Below, piece by piece: positions 25,885 through 34,625 of a DNA stretch of 56,740 bases (position 1 is the stretch's first letter; each line of letters starts with the position of its first letter). Under the pieces are notes generated by a model that worked only from the letters and a program-made list of their open reading frames with translations, ran no database searches and was not told where the DNA came from. Source of the stretch: an uncultured Alphaproteobacteria bacterium (GTDB lineage Bacteria > Pseudomonadota > Alphaproteobacteria > RF32 > CAG-239); the NCBI GenBank assembly GCA_944390905.1, contig CALXRR010000003.1, forward strand, positions 1 to 56,740, written 5' to 3'. The position numbers and the translations under genes were made by a program.

Positions 25885-27750
25885 TTAGTCAGCTAAGCCG
25901 ATAAGCTTATAATCGACTTCAATATCATAGTCGCGACCATAACTGTCAACCAGCTGATTAGCGGTTTCGTCAGTCAGATTTCTGCGAACTCCGTTACGAA
26001 TATTCGCCTTTTCTTGATCGGTAAGCTTGTGCTTGTCTTCAACAATCTTAGAAGTAATCACAATCAACTTGTCACCGTCTTGCTCAATCAGCTTCGGTGT
26101 ATTAGTATTTTCTTGGAAAAGCGCAAAAATCTGTGAAGACGGCAAAGAGTCAAAGCTTTCGCTCTTCTTAATCGGAGCCGTAGTCTTAAGGCTTACACCG
26201 AAACGTTTTGCTGTTTCAGCAATGTTTTCACCGTTTTCCAAATCAGCCATAATATCATTAGACAGCTCTTGAGCCATAGCCTGACGCTCATTTTCAGCCC
26301 ACATCTTGACGATTAATGGCTTGACTTCATCCAAATCCAGCAAATGAGCATCTTTTACACTATCAACTCTAACAATTGCAAAACCGGTGTCAGTTTCAAT
26401 CACCTGACTGATTTCTCCTGGATTGTAAGAAAAAGCACCATCAACCAACTCCATAGCCAGAGGAGTGGTTGAACCTTGATATTTGCCATCCTCGGTCAAA
26501 GCTTTAATCTGTTTAATTGATGTCTTCAGTTCTTTTGCAACATCTTCAAGCGATGCCCCAGCGCCGATTTTGTCTTCAATATCATTAGACATTTCATAAG
26601 CGGCATCATAAGCCTGAGCCTGCCTTATAGCTTCAATAGCCTTGGCATTGGCTTTGTCTTTGGGCATTTTTGAGGCCGGAATAATCTTGTTTACTTTCAT
26701 AATATGCCAGCCGAACTCTGATTTAATCGGAGAAGTCATCTCACCGGATTTGAGAGCAAACACATCATCGGCAACTTCGGCCAGCAGCATATCTTTAGAT
26801 ACCTCGCCGAGTTCGGTGTCTTGAGCCGACTGTCCGCTCAAAGCTTCAGCCGTTTTATAGAAGTCTTTTCCGCTTTTCAGTTCAGCAAAAGCCTCATCGG
26901 CAGCTTCTTTAGTGTCAAACACCATTTGCAAGACGTCGCGTTTTTCAGGAGTTTCAAATTCGGCAATATTTTCCTGATAATATTGTTGAATTTCCTCTTG
27001 AGAAGGCTCATACTGAGCCGCCACTTCCTCTGAAGAAACAGCGATGTATGAAATATCGCGTTCCTCGGGTGCCATAAAGTTTTCAGAAAAATCTTGATAA
27101 TACTGTTCAGTTTCCTCATCAGATATATCACGTCCGAGTTTAAGATTTTCCGGCACTATTTTAATATAAGAGAACACGCGCTGCTGGTTTTCAATTTTGC
27201 CGAGCAGGTCGGTCAAAAAGCTAGGGACATTCATTCTGGCCACCGGATTGTTGACAAGCATCAGCCGTTCAATATCAAGTCGCAAAGCCTGAATGTATTG
27301 AGCCTCGCTCATTCCGCTGAGGGACAAAAACATCTTAAACTTGCTGGGAGAAAAAGCTCCCTGAGAGTCCATAAACTCGCTTTGAGAATAAATAATGTTG
27401 CGAATAAGTTCATCGCCGATAACCACATTGTATTCTTCGGCGGTTGTCTGCATGACGGCATCTACCAGCTGCTTCTGTACCAAAGCGAGCAGGAGGGAAG
27501 TGCGCATATTATCGGTAATATTAATATTGTCACCAAACATCTGTCTGGCGGTATTAAGCTCTTTTTCATATTGATAAGAAATTTCTCCTTGAGAGATTTC
27601 AATATCATTAACTTTAATTACGGTACGATTTTGTCCGGCACTGTTAATATATCCCGAGATACCGAACAAAGACATAAAGCTCAAAGCCGTAAGAATAAAA
27701 ATACCTTTAGCGACCCAAGTATCCTGAAGTTTTCTGATTTTGCTCATCAT
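25885..27750 (-). CDS. ppiD: Periplasmic folding chaperone/isomerase PpiD (SurA-N plus parvulin)
   Basis: About 621 residues. One membrane anchor (GIFILTALSFMSLFGISGYI, about 16-36) follows a short basic cytoplasmic start (MMSKIRKLQDTWVAKG). A SurA-type N-terminal chaperone region comes next (VIKVNDIEISQGEISYQYEKE), then a parvulin/PPIC rotamase domain near 255-360 (KRDVLQMVFDTKEAADEAF...SEFGWHIMKV). It assists folding of secreted proteins as they leave SecYEG. The ATG ATG pair at 27750/27747 is preferred because the upstream extension would place 14 hydrophobic residues before the charged start; the ribosome site is weak. Divergent from tpiA, a conserved alphaproteobacterial order. Confidence 0.93.
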   Translation of the reverse strand: MMSKIRKLQDTWVAKGIFILTALSFMSLFGISGYINSAGQNRTVIKVNDIEISQGEISYQYEKELNTARQMFGDNINITDNMRTSLLLALVQKQLVDAVMQTTAEEYNVVIGDELIRNIIYSQSEFMDSQGAFSPSKFKMFLSLSGMSEAQYIQALRLDIERLMLVNNPVARMNVPSFLTDLLGKIENQQRVFSYIKIVPENLKLGRDISDEETEQYYQDFSENFMAPEERDISYIAVSSEEVAAQYEPSQEEIQQYYQENIAEFETPEKRDVLQMVFDTKEAADEAFAELKSGKDFYKTAEALSGQSAQDTELGEVSKDMLLAEVADDVFALKSGEMTSPIKSEFGWHIMKVNKIIPASKMPKDKANAKAIEAIRQAQAYDAAYEMSNDIEDKIGAGASLEDVAKELKTSIKQIKALTEDGKYQGSTTPLAMELVDGAFSYNPGEISQVIETDTGFAIVRVDSVKDAHLLDLDEVKPLIVKMWAENERQAMAQELSNDIMADLENGENIAETAKRFGVSLKTTAPIKKSESFDSLPSSQIFALFQENTNTPKLIEQDGDKLIVITSKIVEDKHKLTDQEKANIRNGVRRNLTDETANQLVDSYGRDYDIEVDYKLIGLAD

Positions 27751-27870
27751 GGCAGTATAAACCCTACATATATAAAAAATTAACTGCGACAAATGTAATA
27801 CAAAAAAAAGTATACATCAACACAATTTACGCAAGCGTTCACAACAAATATTATGTTGACAACCCATTTT

Positions 27871-27898
27871 TTGCTGGAAAATAAAAAAAAGTTATGAT
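27871..27898 (+). promoter_or_regulatory. Candidate sigma-70 promoter for tpiA
   Basis: TTGCTG (27871-27876), a 16-bp spacer and TATGAT (27893-27898), about 42 bases before the start codon. A TTGACA at 27855-27860 lacks a good -10 at standard spacing. Confidence 0.4.
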
Positions 27899-27939
27899 AC
27901 AACACAGCATCATGTATTTTTTTAGAAAAGGAAAGTATA

Positions 27940-28704
27940 ATGGCTAGAAAGTTATTAATCGCCGGCAACTGGAAGATGAATGGGCTTATGGCAGACGGCG
28001 TAGCCTTGGCCAAAGGTGTTGCTGAAGAAGTCAAAAAGCTTGGTAAAATCCAGTGTGAGTTTTTGGTTTGCCCGCCGTTTACCTTGTTGAGCAGTGTAAA
28101 GAAAGCTCTTCGCGGCGCTAAGGTCGCCATGGGCGGACAAGATTGTCATTTTGCTGACAAAGGCGCCCATACCGGCGATATTAGTCCGGCAATGCTTAAG
28201 GATATTGGTTGCCAATATGTTATTTTGGGGCACTCTGAAAGACGCACCAATCACTTTGAGACCAGCGAACTCGTAAATGTTAAGGCTCAGGCAGCTTATA
28301 GCAACGGGCTTAAAGCCATTATCTGCGTAGGCGAGACCTTAATGGAACGTGAGGCCGGACAAGCTTTGGAAGTCTGCCAAAAGCAAGTCCTCGATTCGGT
28401 ACCTGAAAGTGCTACCTGGCAAAACACGGTTATCGCTTATGAGCCTGTTTGGGCAATCGGAACAGGTAAAGTCCCGACAACGGCTGATGTTGCTGAAGTT
28501 CACGCCACGATTCGCAAAACTCTGGCCAAAAAGCTCGGTAAAGGCAACGCCAACCGCATGCGCATTTTGTACGGCGGCTCGGTAAAACCCTCTAACGCCA
28601 AAGAACTTTTGTCTTTGGAAGATGTTGACGGAGCCTTGATTGGCGGCGCCAGCCTTAAAGTTGAGGATTTCCTCGGCATAGCCAAGAACTCCGGCGCACT
28701 TTAA
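27940..28704 (+). CDS. tpiA: Triosephosphate isomerase
   Basis: 254 residues. Catalytic residues are all visible: Lys12 (GNWKMN), His98 (ILGHSERR) and Glu168 (AYEPVWAIGTG, with the flexible loop), plus the phosphate-binding YGGSV and GALIGGASL. It interconverts DHAP and glyceraldehyde 3-phosphate. AAGGAAAG precedes the ATG. It heads a tpiA-secG-pyrG gene order typical of alphaproteobacteria. Confidence 0.98.
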   Translation: MARKLLIAGNWKMNGLMADGVALAKGVAEEVKKLGKIQCEFLVCPPFTLLSSVKKALRGAKVAMGGQDCHFADKGAHTGDISPAMLKDIGCQYVILGHSERRTNHFETSELVNVKAQAAYSNGLKAIICVGETLMEREAGQALEVCQKQVLDSVPESATWQNTVIAYEPVWAIGTGKVPTTADVAEVHATIRKTLAKKLGKGNANRMRILYGGSVKPSNAKELLSLEDVDGALIGGASLKVEDFLGIAKNSGAL

Positions 28705-28727
28705 TTTAGATAAGGATATTTTAAGAT

Positions 28728-29054
28728 ATGGAAACAGTTTTACTCGTATTACATTTGCTGGTAGCCATCTTCTTGGTCTGCTTTATTTTGATGCAGAAGT
28801 CAGGCGGAGGCGCCTTAGATGGACTGGGCGGCGGCTCTGGCGCATCAAGCTTTTTGAGCGCCCGCGGCACCGGCAACTTTTTGACCCGTACCACAGCCAT
28901 CTTGGCAACGGTATTTTTCATCACCAGTATTTCTCTTTCAATATATTATAAGAATGTTGAGCGCAAAGCCTCTTCAATCATAGAGCTTACACCGGTTAGC
29001 CAAGAGGCTCCGGCAGTCCCTGAGACACCGACAGTCCCCACGGCAGAGAAATAG
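28728..29054 (+). CDS. secG: Preprotein translocase subunit SecG
   Basis: 108 residues with two transmembrane helices (about 3-22 and 54-73) bracketing the SecG loop (LMQKSGGGALDGLGGGSGASSFLSARG...FLTRTTAI). The C-terminal third is Glu/Pro/Val-rich and disordered. It is the non-essential stimulating subunit of SecYEG. It lies 23 bases after tpiA; a terminator follows. Confidence 0.95.
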   Translation: METVLLVLHLLVAIFLVCFILMQKSGGGALDGLGGGSGASSFLSARGTGNFLTRTTAILATVFFITSISLSIYYKNVERKASSIIELTPVSQEAPAVPETPTVPTAEK

Positions 29055-29078
29055 ATGAGACAGTTTCACCAACATAGC

Positions 29079-29108
29079 AAAGGCACCTCCAAACAAGGTG
29101 CCTTTGTC
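29079..29108 (+). terminator. Terminator of tpiA-secG
   Basis: A 9-bp stem AAAGGCACC / GGTGCCTTT with a 9-nt loop (29079-29087 and 29097-29105). It sits only 24 bases before pyrG, so pyrG either has its own promoter or receives read-through. Confidence 0.8.
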
Positions 29109-29131
29109 ACTTTAAAATAAAGGTAAAAATC

Positions 29132-30799
29132 ATGACAATTCAACATAAAATAGATAGCATTTTACAAAAGCAAACCAAGTTTATTTTTATTACCGGCGGT
29201 GTTGTATCCTCTTTGGGCAAAGGTCTGGCCTCAGCTTCTTTAGCCAGTATTTTGCAGTCGCGCGGCTTTAAGGTTAGGCTGCGCAAGCTTGACCCTTATT
29301 TGAATGTTGACCCCGGAACCATGAGCCCTTATCAACACGGTGAGGTATTCGTAACCGATGACGGTACCGAGGCTGACTTGGATTTGGGGCATTATGAACG
29401 TTTTTCAGGTGTTCCGGCCAAGCGAGCCGACAGCATTACCACCGGCATTATCTATCAGCGCGTTATTGATAAAGAGCGTCACGGGGACTATCTTGGCGCC
29501 ACCATTCAGGTTGTTCCTCACGTTACTAATGAGATTAAAGACTTTATCTTGTCTGATGTTACCGATGAAGACTTCGTCTTGTGCGAAATCGGCGGCACTG
29601 TAGGCGATATTGAAGGCCAACCTTACCTTGAGGCTATCCGCCAATTGGCTTATGAGCTTGGGCGCGAAAGAGTTATGTTTATCCACGTTACTCTGCTGCC
29701 CTATATTCCGGCCGCCGGCGAGCTCAAAACCAAACCGACGCAGCACTCGGTCAAAAAGCTTCAGGAATACGGAATCCAGCCCGATATGTTGCTCTGTCGC
29801 TCTCAAATTGAGATTCCGCAAAACGAAAAGCGCAAAATTGCCCAGTTCTGTAATGTTAAGGAAGAAAATGTTATTGCGGCCTTGGATGTCAAGAGCATTT
29901 ACCAAGTTCCGATTTCTTATTCGCATGAGGGGATGGACGCCGCCGTTTGTAAATACTTTGGCTTGACCGATGTCAAAGCCCCCGATTTAAGCAAATGGGA
30001 GCATATTGTAGATGTTTTGCAAAACCCCGAAGGCACGGTTAATATAGCGGTTGTTGGCAAATACACCCAGCTTTTGGAAGCATATAAATCGCTTAATGAG
30101 GCTTTGGTTCACGGCGGTATTGCCAACAAATATAAAGTTAAAATAAAATGGATTGACGCTGAAAAGCTTGAGGATGAAGACGCCGAACAAGAATTGTCTG
30201 ATGTTAGCGGTATCTTAGTCCCCGGAGGCTTTGGCCAAAGAGGTACCGAGGGCAAAATCAAAGCCATCAAATACGCTCGTGAGCATAAAGTTCCGTTTCT
30301 GGGGATCTGCTTTGGTATGCAAATGGCAGTTATTGAGACCATGCGCGATGTCGCCGGAATCAAAAACGCCGGCACCACTGAGTTTATGCCTGATTGTGAG
30401 CCGGTTGTAGGCTTAATGACCGAATGGGATAAGGACGGAGCCAAACAAATCCGCCACAAAGACGGCGACTTAGGCGGCACCATGCGCCTTGGTGCTTATG
30501 AATGTAAGTTAGAGCAGGGGTCTTTGGTTGCGTCTGTCTACGGCAAAGATAGAATATCAGAGCGCCACCGCCATCGCTATGAGGTTAATATCAAATATGA
30601 GCCGATATTGAACAAAAGCGGTATGACCATATCAGGACGCTCACCGGAAGGCAATTTGCCGGAGATTGTAGAAATCAAGGATCACCCATGGTTTATCGGC
30701 GTTCAGTTCCATCCTGAGCTCAAGTCCAAACCATTTGAGCCGCACCCGCTGTTTGTATCATTTGTTAAGGCCGCGATAGAAAACAGCCGCTTGATTTAA
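29132..30799 (+). CDS. pyrG: CTP synthase (glutamine-hydrolysing)
   Basis: 555 residues. The synthetase half starts with [22 protein letters not shown] and has the [42 protein letters not shown] core; the C-terminal class I glutaminase has the nucleophile motif GICFGMQ and the FHPEL His-Glu pair. It makes CTP from UTP, ATP and glutamine. The N-terminus carries about 13 residues ([13 protein letters not shown]) more than most orthologues; an AGG site before the ATG supports this start. Confidence 0.98.
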   Translation: MTIQHKIDSILQKQTKFIFITGGVVSSLGKGLASASLASILQSRGFKVRLRKLDPYLNVDPGTMSPYQHGEVFVTDDGTEADLDLGHYERFSGVPAKRADSITTGIIYQRVIDKERHGDYLGATIQVVPHVTNEIKDFILSDVTDEDFVLCEIGGTVGDIEGQPYLEAIRQLAYELGRERVMFIHVTLLPYIPAAGELKTKPTQHSVKKLQEYGIQPDMLLCRSQIEIPQNEKRKIAQFCNVKEENVIAALDVKSIYQVPISYSHEGMDAAVCKYFGLTDVKAPDLSKWEHIVDVLQNPEGTVNIAVVGKYTQLLEAYKSLNEALVHGGIANKYKVKIKWIDAEKLEDEDAEQELSDVSGILVPGGFGQRGTEGKIKAIKYAREHKVPFLGICFGMQMAVIETMRDVAGIKNAGTTEFMPDCEPVVGLMTEWDKDGAKQIRHKDGDLGGTMRLGAYECKLEQGSLVASVYGKDRISERHRHRYEVNIKYEPILNKSGMTISGRSPEGNLPEIVEIKDHPWFIGVQFHPELKSKPFEPHPLFVSFVKAAIENSRLI

Positions 30800-30817
30800 G
30801 TTAGGGGCTTATTTATC

Positions 30818-30849
30818 AAAACAGGCGAGGGGGACCACGCCTGTTTTTT
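30818..30849 (+). terminator. Terminator of pyrG
   Basis: A 10-bp stem AAAACAGGCG / CGCCTGTTTT with a 10-nt loop and a T run. Confidence 0.88.
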
Positions 30850-30942
30850 GTTGTTTAGCAATATATTGCAAACAAATGTTATGTAAAAACCTCTTGCTTT
30901 TTGGATATTTTCTGTTATATCCGATATATCATTTAAATAATT

Positions 30943-31692
30943 ATGTTGTACTTTTATAAATTTATTCTTATGGAAAAGCTTAATGAAGCAATACAGAAAC
31001 TGATTTCTGTTTCACCATTGGTGCAAAATTGTTATGCTTTGTCAGCGGTTGATTTAGCCACCGGCCAAAGTCAAGACAAAGATTTACTTGCTTATCTGGT
31101 CAAGAGTACGGAACTTTCGCCTAACTATGCTAAGCAGGGGATGTTAAAACCTTATCAGCATATAGTTATCTTCGGCGACGCGCTGATGTCCGGTATCTAT
31201 GCCGCTTATGCTTACCATGTTTTGCGTAAGGCTTATGATATAATTCCGAGTGTTACACTGATTCAACTTGATGATGTCGTGATGCGCCAAACCGCTTTTT
31301 GTACGGATAAGATACTCAAAGACCTTGGTGTTTTGAAGCTTAATCGCGATTGGGATGACGACTATGAATGCCCTGACAACACTTTGCTGATTATTCCGCA
31401 ACATCGTTCGCTGATGATTCAAGACAAAATCATCGGTAATGACTTGGGCATTTACACAATCCCCGGAAAAGATGTTATTTTGGGCGATAGGGATTTGTCA
31501 TTGTTTTATATTGATGAAAGCGTGCATATTCTGCGCCGCCGCAAGCAACATCCCGAATGCGTTGAATGGTGGTCTGAGGCTATCCGCCAAATTTCTTTTG
31601 GAGACAAGGATGCCTACGCCGAAGCCGTTGATAAGGAAATACAAAGACTTATTTCAAGCCACGCACCACGGATTAAGCAATTGTTTTATTAA
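30943..31692 (+). CDS. Unrecognised protein, short paralogue of the gene at 31820
   Basis: I do not recognise the family. 249 residues (or 240 from the ATG at 30970), soluble, no signal peptide. A strand-helix segment IVIFGDALMSGIYAAYAYH (about 73-91) and LLIIPQHRSL (about 145-154) match segments of the 356-residue neighbour (IYIYGDDMDSILYAAYAWH and LFIAPQHRAL), so the two are paralogues. The alternating strands and helices suggest a Rossmann-like alpha/beta fold (inference). No Shine-Dalgarno is evident at either start. It has its own terminator and is inserted in the otherwise conserved pyrG-kdsA neighbourhood. Confidence 0.75.
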   Translation: MLYFYKFILMEKLNEAIQKLISVSPLVQNCYALSAVDLATGQSQDKDLLAYLVKSTELSPNYAKQGMLKPYQHIVIFGDALMSGIYAAYAYHVLRKAYDIIPSVTLIQLDDVVMRQTAFCTDKILKDLGVLKLNRDWDDDYECPDNTLLIIPQHRSLMIQDKIIGNDLGIYTIPGKDVILGDRDLSLFYIDESVHILRRRKQHPECVEWWSEAIRQISFGDKDAYAEAVDKEIQRLISSHAPRIKQLFY

Positions 31693-31699
31693 AAGGCGA

Positions 31700-31730
31700 A
31701 AGCCCCGCATTTTTTTGATGCGGGGTTTTG
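31700..31730 (+). terminator. Terminator of the 249-residue gene
   Basis: A stem CCCCGCAT / ATGCGGGG (31703-31710 and 31718-31725), extendable, followed by TTTTGCTTT. Confidence 0.85.
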
Positions 31731-31819
31731 CTTTAAAAAAACTTGCAATTATAAAAAAACGTGCTATAAATTGACACAATAATTGATTATTATGTCTAAC
31801 AATTAAATTTTAGAGTATT

Positions 31820-32890
31820 ATGAACAACTCAATTTTCAGCAACATTGTGGCGCTCAACAAGGTTTTGCCGTCACAGGGAAGTAATGACATTTATCAGTGC
31901 CCAAATCAATCGTTTATTGAGCAGAGTAAATGGATAATCTATGGCAATAGCCTAGCAGGACGAAAGATGTTGAATGTTTTGAAAGAATATTCCAATTTCG
32001 CCAATACCAACCGCGTAATGGATATTGACTTGCGCATTCCGTTGATTAGTTTTGCTGAGCGAGACTATCTCAGTAGTGTGATAGGACAAATGGTTAAAAT
32101 TTTTCCAGATAGTCAAGGGCTTATTATCTGCCATCCACGTATTTTCCATCAGATTGATTTTTGCCCTAATATCAAATGTGTTACGTTTGGTTTCAACCAA
32201 GATACACTGCAAACATTGGTTTCACACCAAGATCTCTGGAGTAGTGAGGAGGCGTTATACTTGCGTCAGGAAGGTTATTCTAACCGAATTTTCTATCATT
32301 GGAATATGAAACCGTTTAAATGTATTTATATCTACGGTGATGACATGGACTCTATTTTATATGCTGCTTATGCTTGGCATTTGCAAGTCAAAGAGCACCA
32401 TCAAGCGCCCAAGATTGTCGTTTTGAACAATTCACATTTCCTCTATGATCGGATGGATATAGCAGAACATGTTCTCTCCGCTCTTTGCCCTCAGGCTGAT
32501 TTAGATATTTGGCGTCAAGCTTCGATTTCGGAGCTGAAGTCTTATGGAGCAGATGCTTTGTTTATAGCACCGCAACATCGTGCACTTTACGTCCGAGAAC
32601 GTCTTAAGGAGAGCGACATTTCGCTATATGTCATCAAAGAAAATATGCGAGATAAACTCTATCGCCCATCGACAGATGTCAAATCCATGTTGTTCTATTT
32701 GAACAAGAGTGTTGATTTGCTGCCAGTTGGAGGTGGACATCAGGCATTGTGTTCAGCTTGGGCTAACAATTATGCTCTGGTAGGAGAGTATACCAAGCGA
32801 GATATGGTTGAGATTATGTCCTCGGCTCAACAAGAGGCTATGGATCGTATCAAAGCTGAAGAAGTCAAAATCAATCAAATTTTTAGTTGA
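31820..32890 (+). CDS. Unrecognised protein, long paralogue with extra N-terminal half
   Basis: 356 residues, soluble, family not recognised. The N-terminal 160 residues have no counterpart in the shorter paralogue and contain WIIYGNSLAGRKMLNVLKEY, itself reminiscent of a nucleotide-binding strand-turn-helix. From about 170 it parallels the 249-residue neighbour: IYIYGDDMDSILYAAYAWH, then a KIVVLNNSHFLYDR strand, LFIAPQHRAL near 252-261, and a helical C-terminus. The conserved GD, YAAYA and PQHR residues may form an active or binding site (inference). No clear ribosome site. Flanked by terminators on both sides, so monocistronic. Confidence 0.75.
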   Translation: MNNSIFSNIVALNKVLPSQGSNDIYQCPNQSFIEQSKWIIYGNSLAGRKMLNVLKEYSNFANTNRVMDIDLRIPLISFAERDYLSSVIGQMVKIFPDSQGLIICHPRIFHQIDFCPNIKCVTFGFNQDTLQTLVSHQDLWSSEEALYLRQEGYSNRIFYHWNMKPFKCIYIYGDDMDSILYAAYAWHLQVKEHHQAPKIVVLNNSHFLYDRMDIAEHVLSALCPQADLDIWRQASISELKSYGADALFIAPQHRALYVRERLKESDISLYVIKENMRDKLYRPSTDVKSMLFYLNKSVDLLPVGGGHQALCSAWANNYALVGEYTKRDMVEIMSSAQQEAMDRIKAEEVKINQIFS

Positions 32891-32897
32891 AAATTAT

Positions 32898-32927
32898 CCC
32901 CTGAATGGAATAACATTCAGGGGTTTT
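32898..32927 (+). terminator. Terminator of the 356-residue gene
   Basis: A perfect 9-bp stem CCCCTGAAT / ATTCAGGGG with an 8-nt loop and TTTT. Confidence 0.88.
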
Positions 32928-33015
32928 CTGTTATTATCCGCTGAAAGTTTGTTGCGAGGTATCTAAAAATATGCTATTGATATAGGCAAATAAACAGATA
33001 TAACAGGAGCATATA

Positions 33016-33861
33016 ATGGAACAACGTACCGTTAAAATCGGCAATTTTGAAATTGGCAATAAACTTCCTCTAGCTTTGCTTGCCGGTCCTTGCCAAATTG
33101 AGAGCCGCCAACACGCTATTGATATGGCCGGACAACTGGTTGAAATTACAAAAGAATTAGGGATTAATTATATCTTTAAGGCCTCGTTTGATAAAGCCAA
33201 CCGCTCATCAATCAACACTCCGCGCGGTGTAGGCTTGGAAGAGGGGATGCGTACCTTTGATGAAATCAAAAAATTGTTTAATAACATACCAATAGTAACC
33301 GACATTCACGAAAAAGAACAATGTGCTGAAGTCGCGCCTCATGTTGATATGCTGCAAATTCCGGCATTTTTGTGCCGCCAGACCGATTTGGTTGTCGCCG
33401 CCGCACATACCGGCAAAGTTATTAATATCAAGAAGGGTCAGTTTTTAGCTCCATGGGATATGAAGAATATCGTCAAAAAGGCTGAAGATTCCGGTAATAT
33501 GAACGTGTGTGTTACGGAGCGCGGCGCCAGCTTTGGGTATAATACCTTGGTAACTGATTTTAGGGGATTGCCGCGTATGGCTAAAGATACCGGCTGTCCG
33601 GTAATTTTTGATGCTACTCACTCGGTACAACAACCCGGAGGCTTGGGGGGAACCTCAGGCGGACAGCGTGAATACGCACCGGTTTTGGCTCGTGCAGCCG
33701 TCGCCGTTGGTGTTGCTGCCGTGTTTATTGAAACCCACGACAATCCGGATAAAGCCTTGTCTGACGGACCTAATATGATACCTCTGCATGACATGAAACG
33801 CGTCTTGACAGAGTTACAGGCCTACGACCATATAACCAAGTCCATGATACATGACTATTAA
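33016..33861 (+). CDS. kdsA: 3-deoxy-D-manno-octulosonate 8-phosphate synthase
   Basis: 281 residues, a TIM-barrel KDO8P synthase: LAGPCQIESRQHA, FKASFDKANRSSI, the RGVGLEEGM loop, TDIHE, QIPAFLCRQTDL and NIKKGQFLAPWDM are all present. It condenses PEP with arabinose 5-phosphate for the KDO of lipopolysaccharide, which indicates an LPS-bearing envelope. AGGAG lies six bases before the ATG. Usually adjacent to pyrG in this class; here two extra genes intervene. Confidence 0.98.
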   Translation: MEQRTVKIGNFEIGNKLPLALLAGPCQIESRQHAIDMAGQLVEITKELGINYIFKASFDKANRSSINTPRGVGLEEGMRTFDEIKKLFNNIPIVTDIHEKEQCAEVAPHVDMLQIPAFLCRQTDLVVAAAHTGKVINIKKGQFLAPWDMKNIVKKAEDSGNMNVCVTERGASFGYNTLVTDFRGLPRMAKDTGCPVIFDATHSVQQPGGLGGTSGGQREYAPVLARAAVAVGVAAVFIETHDNPDKALSDGPNMIPLHDMKRVLTELQAYDHITKSMIHDY

Positions 33862-33884
33862 TTTAGGCAAAACAGTAGGTTATT

Positions 33885-34610
33885 GTGACAAGCTTTTCTG
33901 ATGAAGGTTATATAATCAAGCAGCGCCGCCACGGCGAGCGCTCGCTTATTTTGACCGTTTTGACCCAAAACAACGGCAAGCTGACCGGCTATGTCAAAAA
34001 CGCCATAAGCAAGAATAATTTAGCGATATATCAACTAGGTAATAGCATAAAGTTAAACGCTTACTCCCGTTTGGAAGAAAATATGTATAGCTTTCATGTG
34101 GAGTTGGTATCGGCTAATTCGGTAAATTTTATGGCCTCGCCGGAAAAACTTGCCGCACTGGGTTCGCTTTGCGAGCTGTGCAATGATTGCTTGCCCGAAA
34201 AAGAAAATACAGAGAGGTTTTACAACGTAATAGATAAGTTTTTTAAACAAATAAATGAAGATAATTGGAGAACATATTATTCTTACTTTGAATTTTATTT
34301 GCTGGACTATCTAGGTATCGGGCTCGATTTGAGCCGTTGCGCCGTTACGGGGCAGCGCAGCAATTTGCGCTATGTATCGCCCAAAAGCGGCAAAGCCGTC
34401 AGCGCCGAGGCCGGAGCCCCATATCAAAACCGCCTGTTTGCTTATCCTGAATATATTATTAAGCACAACGAGCACCCGAGCTTAAAAGAAATCTCTGATA
34501 CCCTTAAAATGACAGAGTTTTTCCTAAATAAAAATTTTTTTCAGCTTCATGGCTTGAAATTCCCTGAAAACCGTGTTAATTTGCGTGATAATTTGATTAA
34601 ACATCTATAA
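33885..34610 (+). CDS. recO: DNA repair protein RecO
   Basis: 241 residues. An N-terminal OB fold (DEGYIIKQRRHGERSLILTVLTQNNGKLTGYVKN) and a helical C-terminal domain carrying LCELCNDCLPE and the FEFYLLDYLGIGLDLSRCAVTG segment. One of the zinc-ligand pairs typical of some RecO proteins is only partly kept. RecO loads RecA on SSB-coated ssDNA with RecR. The start is GTG at 33885, after TAGG. It is followed by parC after a few bases, a conserved pair. Confidence 0.93.
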   Translation: MTSFSDEGYIIKQRRHGERSLILTVLTQNNGKLTGYVKNAISKNNLAIYQLGNSIKLNAYSRLEENMYSFHVELVSANSVNFMASPEKLAALGSLCELCNDCLPEKENTERFYNVIDKFFKQINEDNWRTYYSYFEFYLLDYLGIGLDLSRCAVTGQRSNLRYVSPKSGKAVSAEAGAPYQNRLFAYPEYIIKHNEHPSLKEISDTLKMTEFFLNKNFFQLHGLKFPENRVNLRDNLIKHL

Positions 34611-34625
34611 TAATTGGATACCGAA

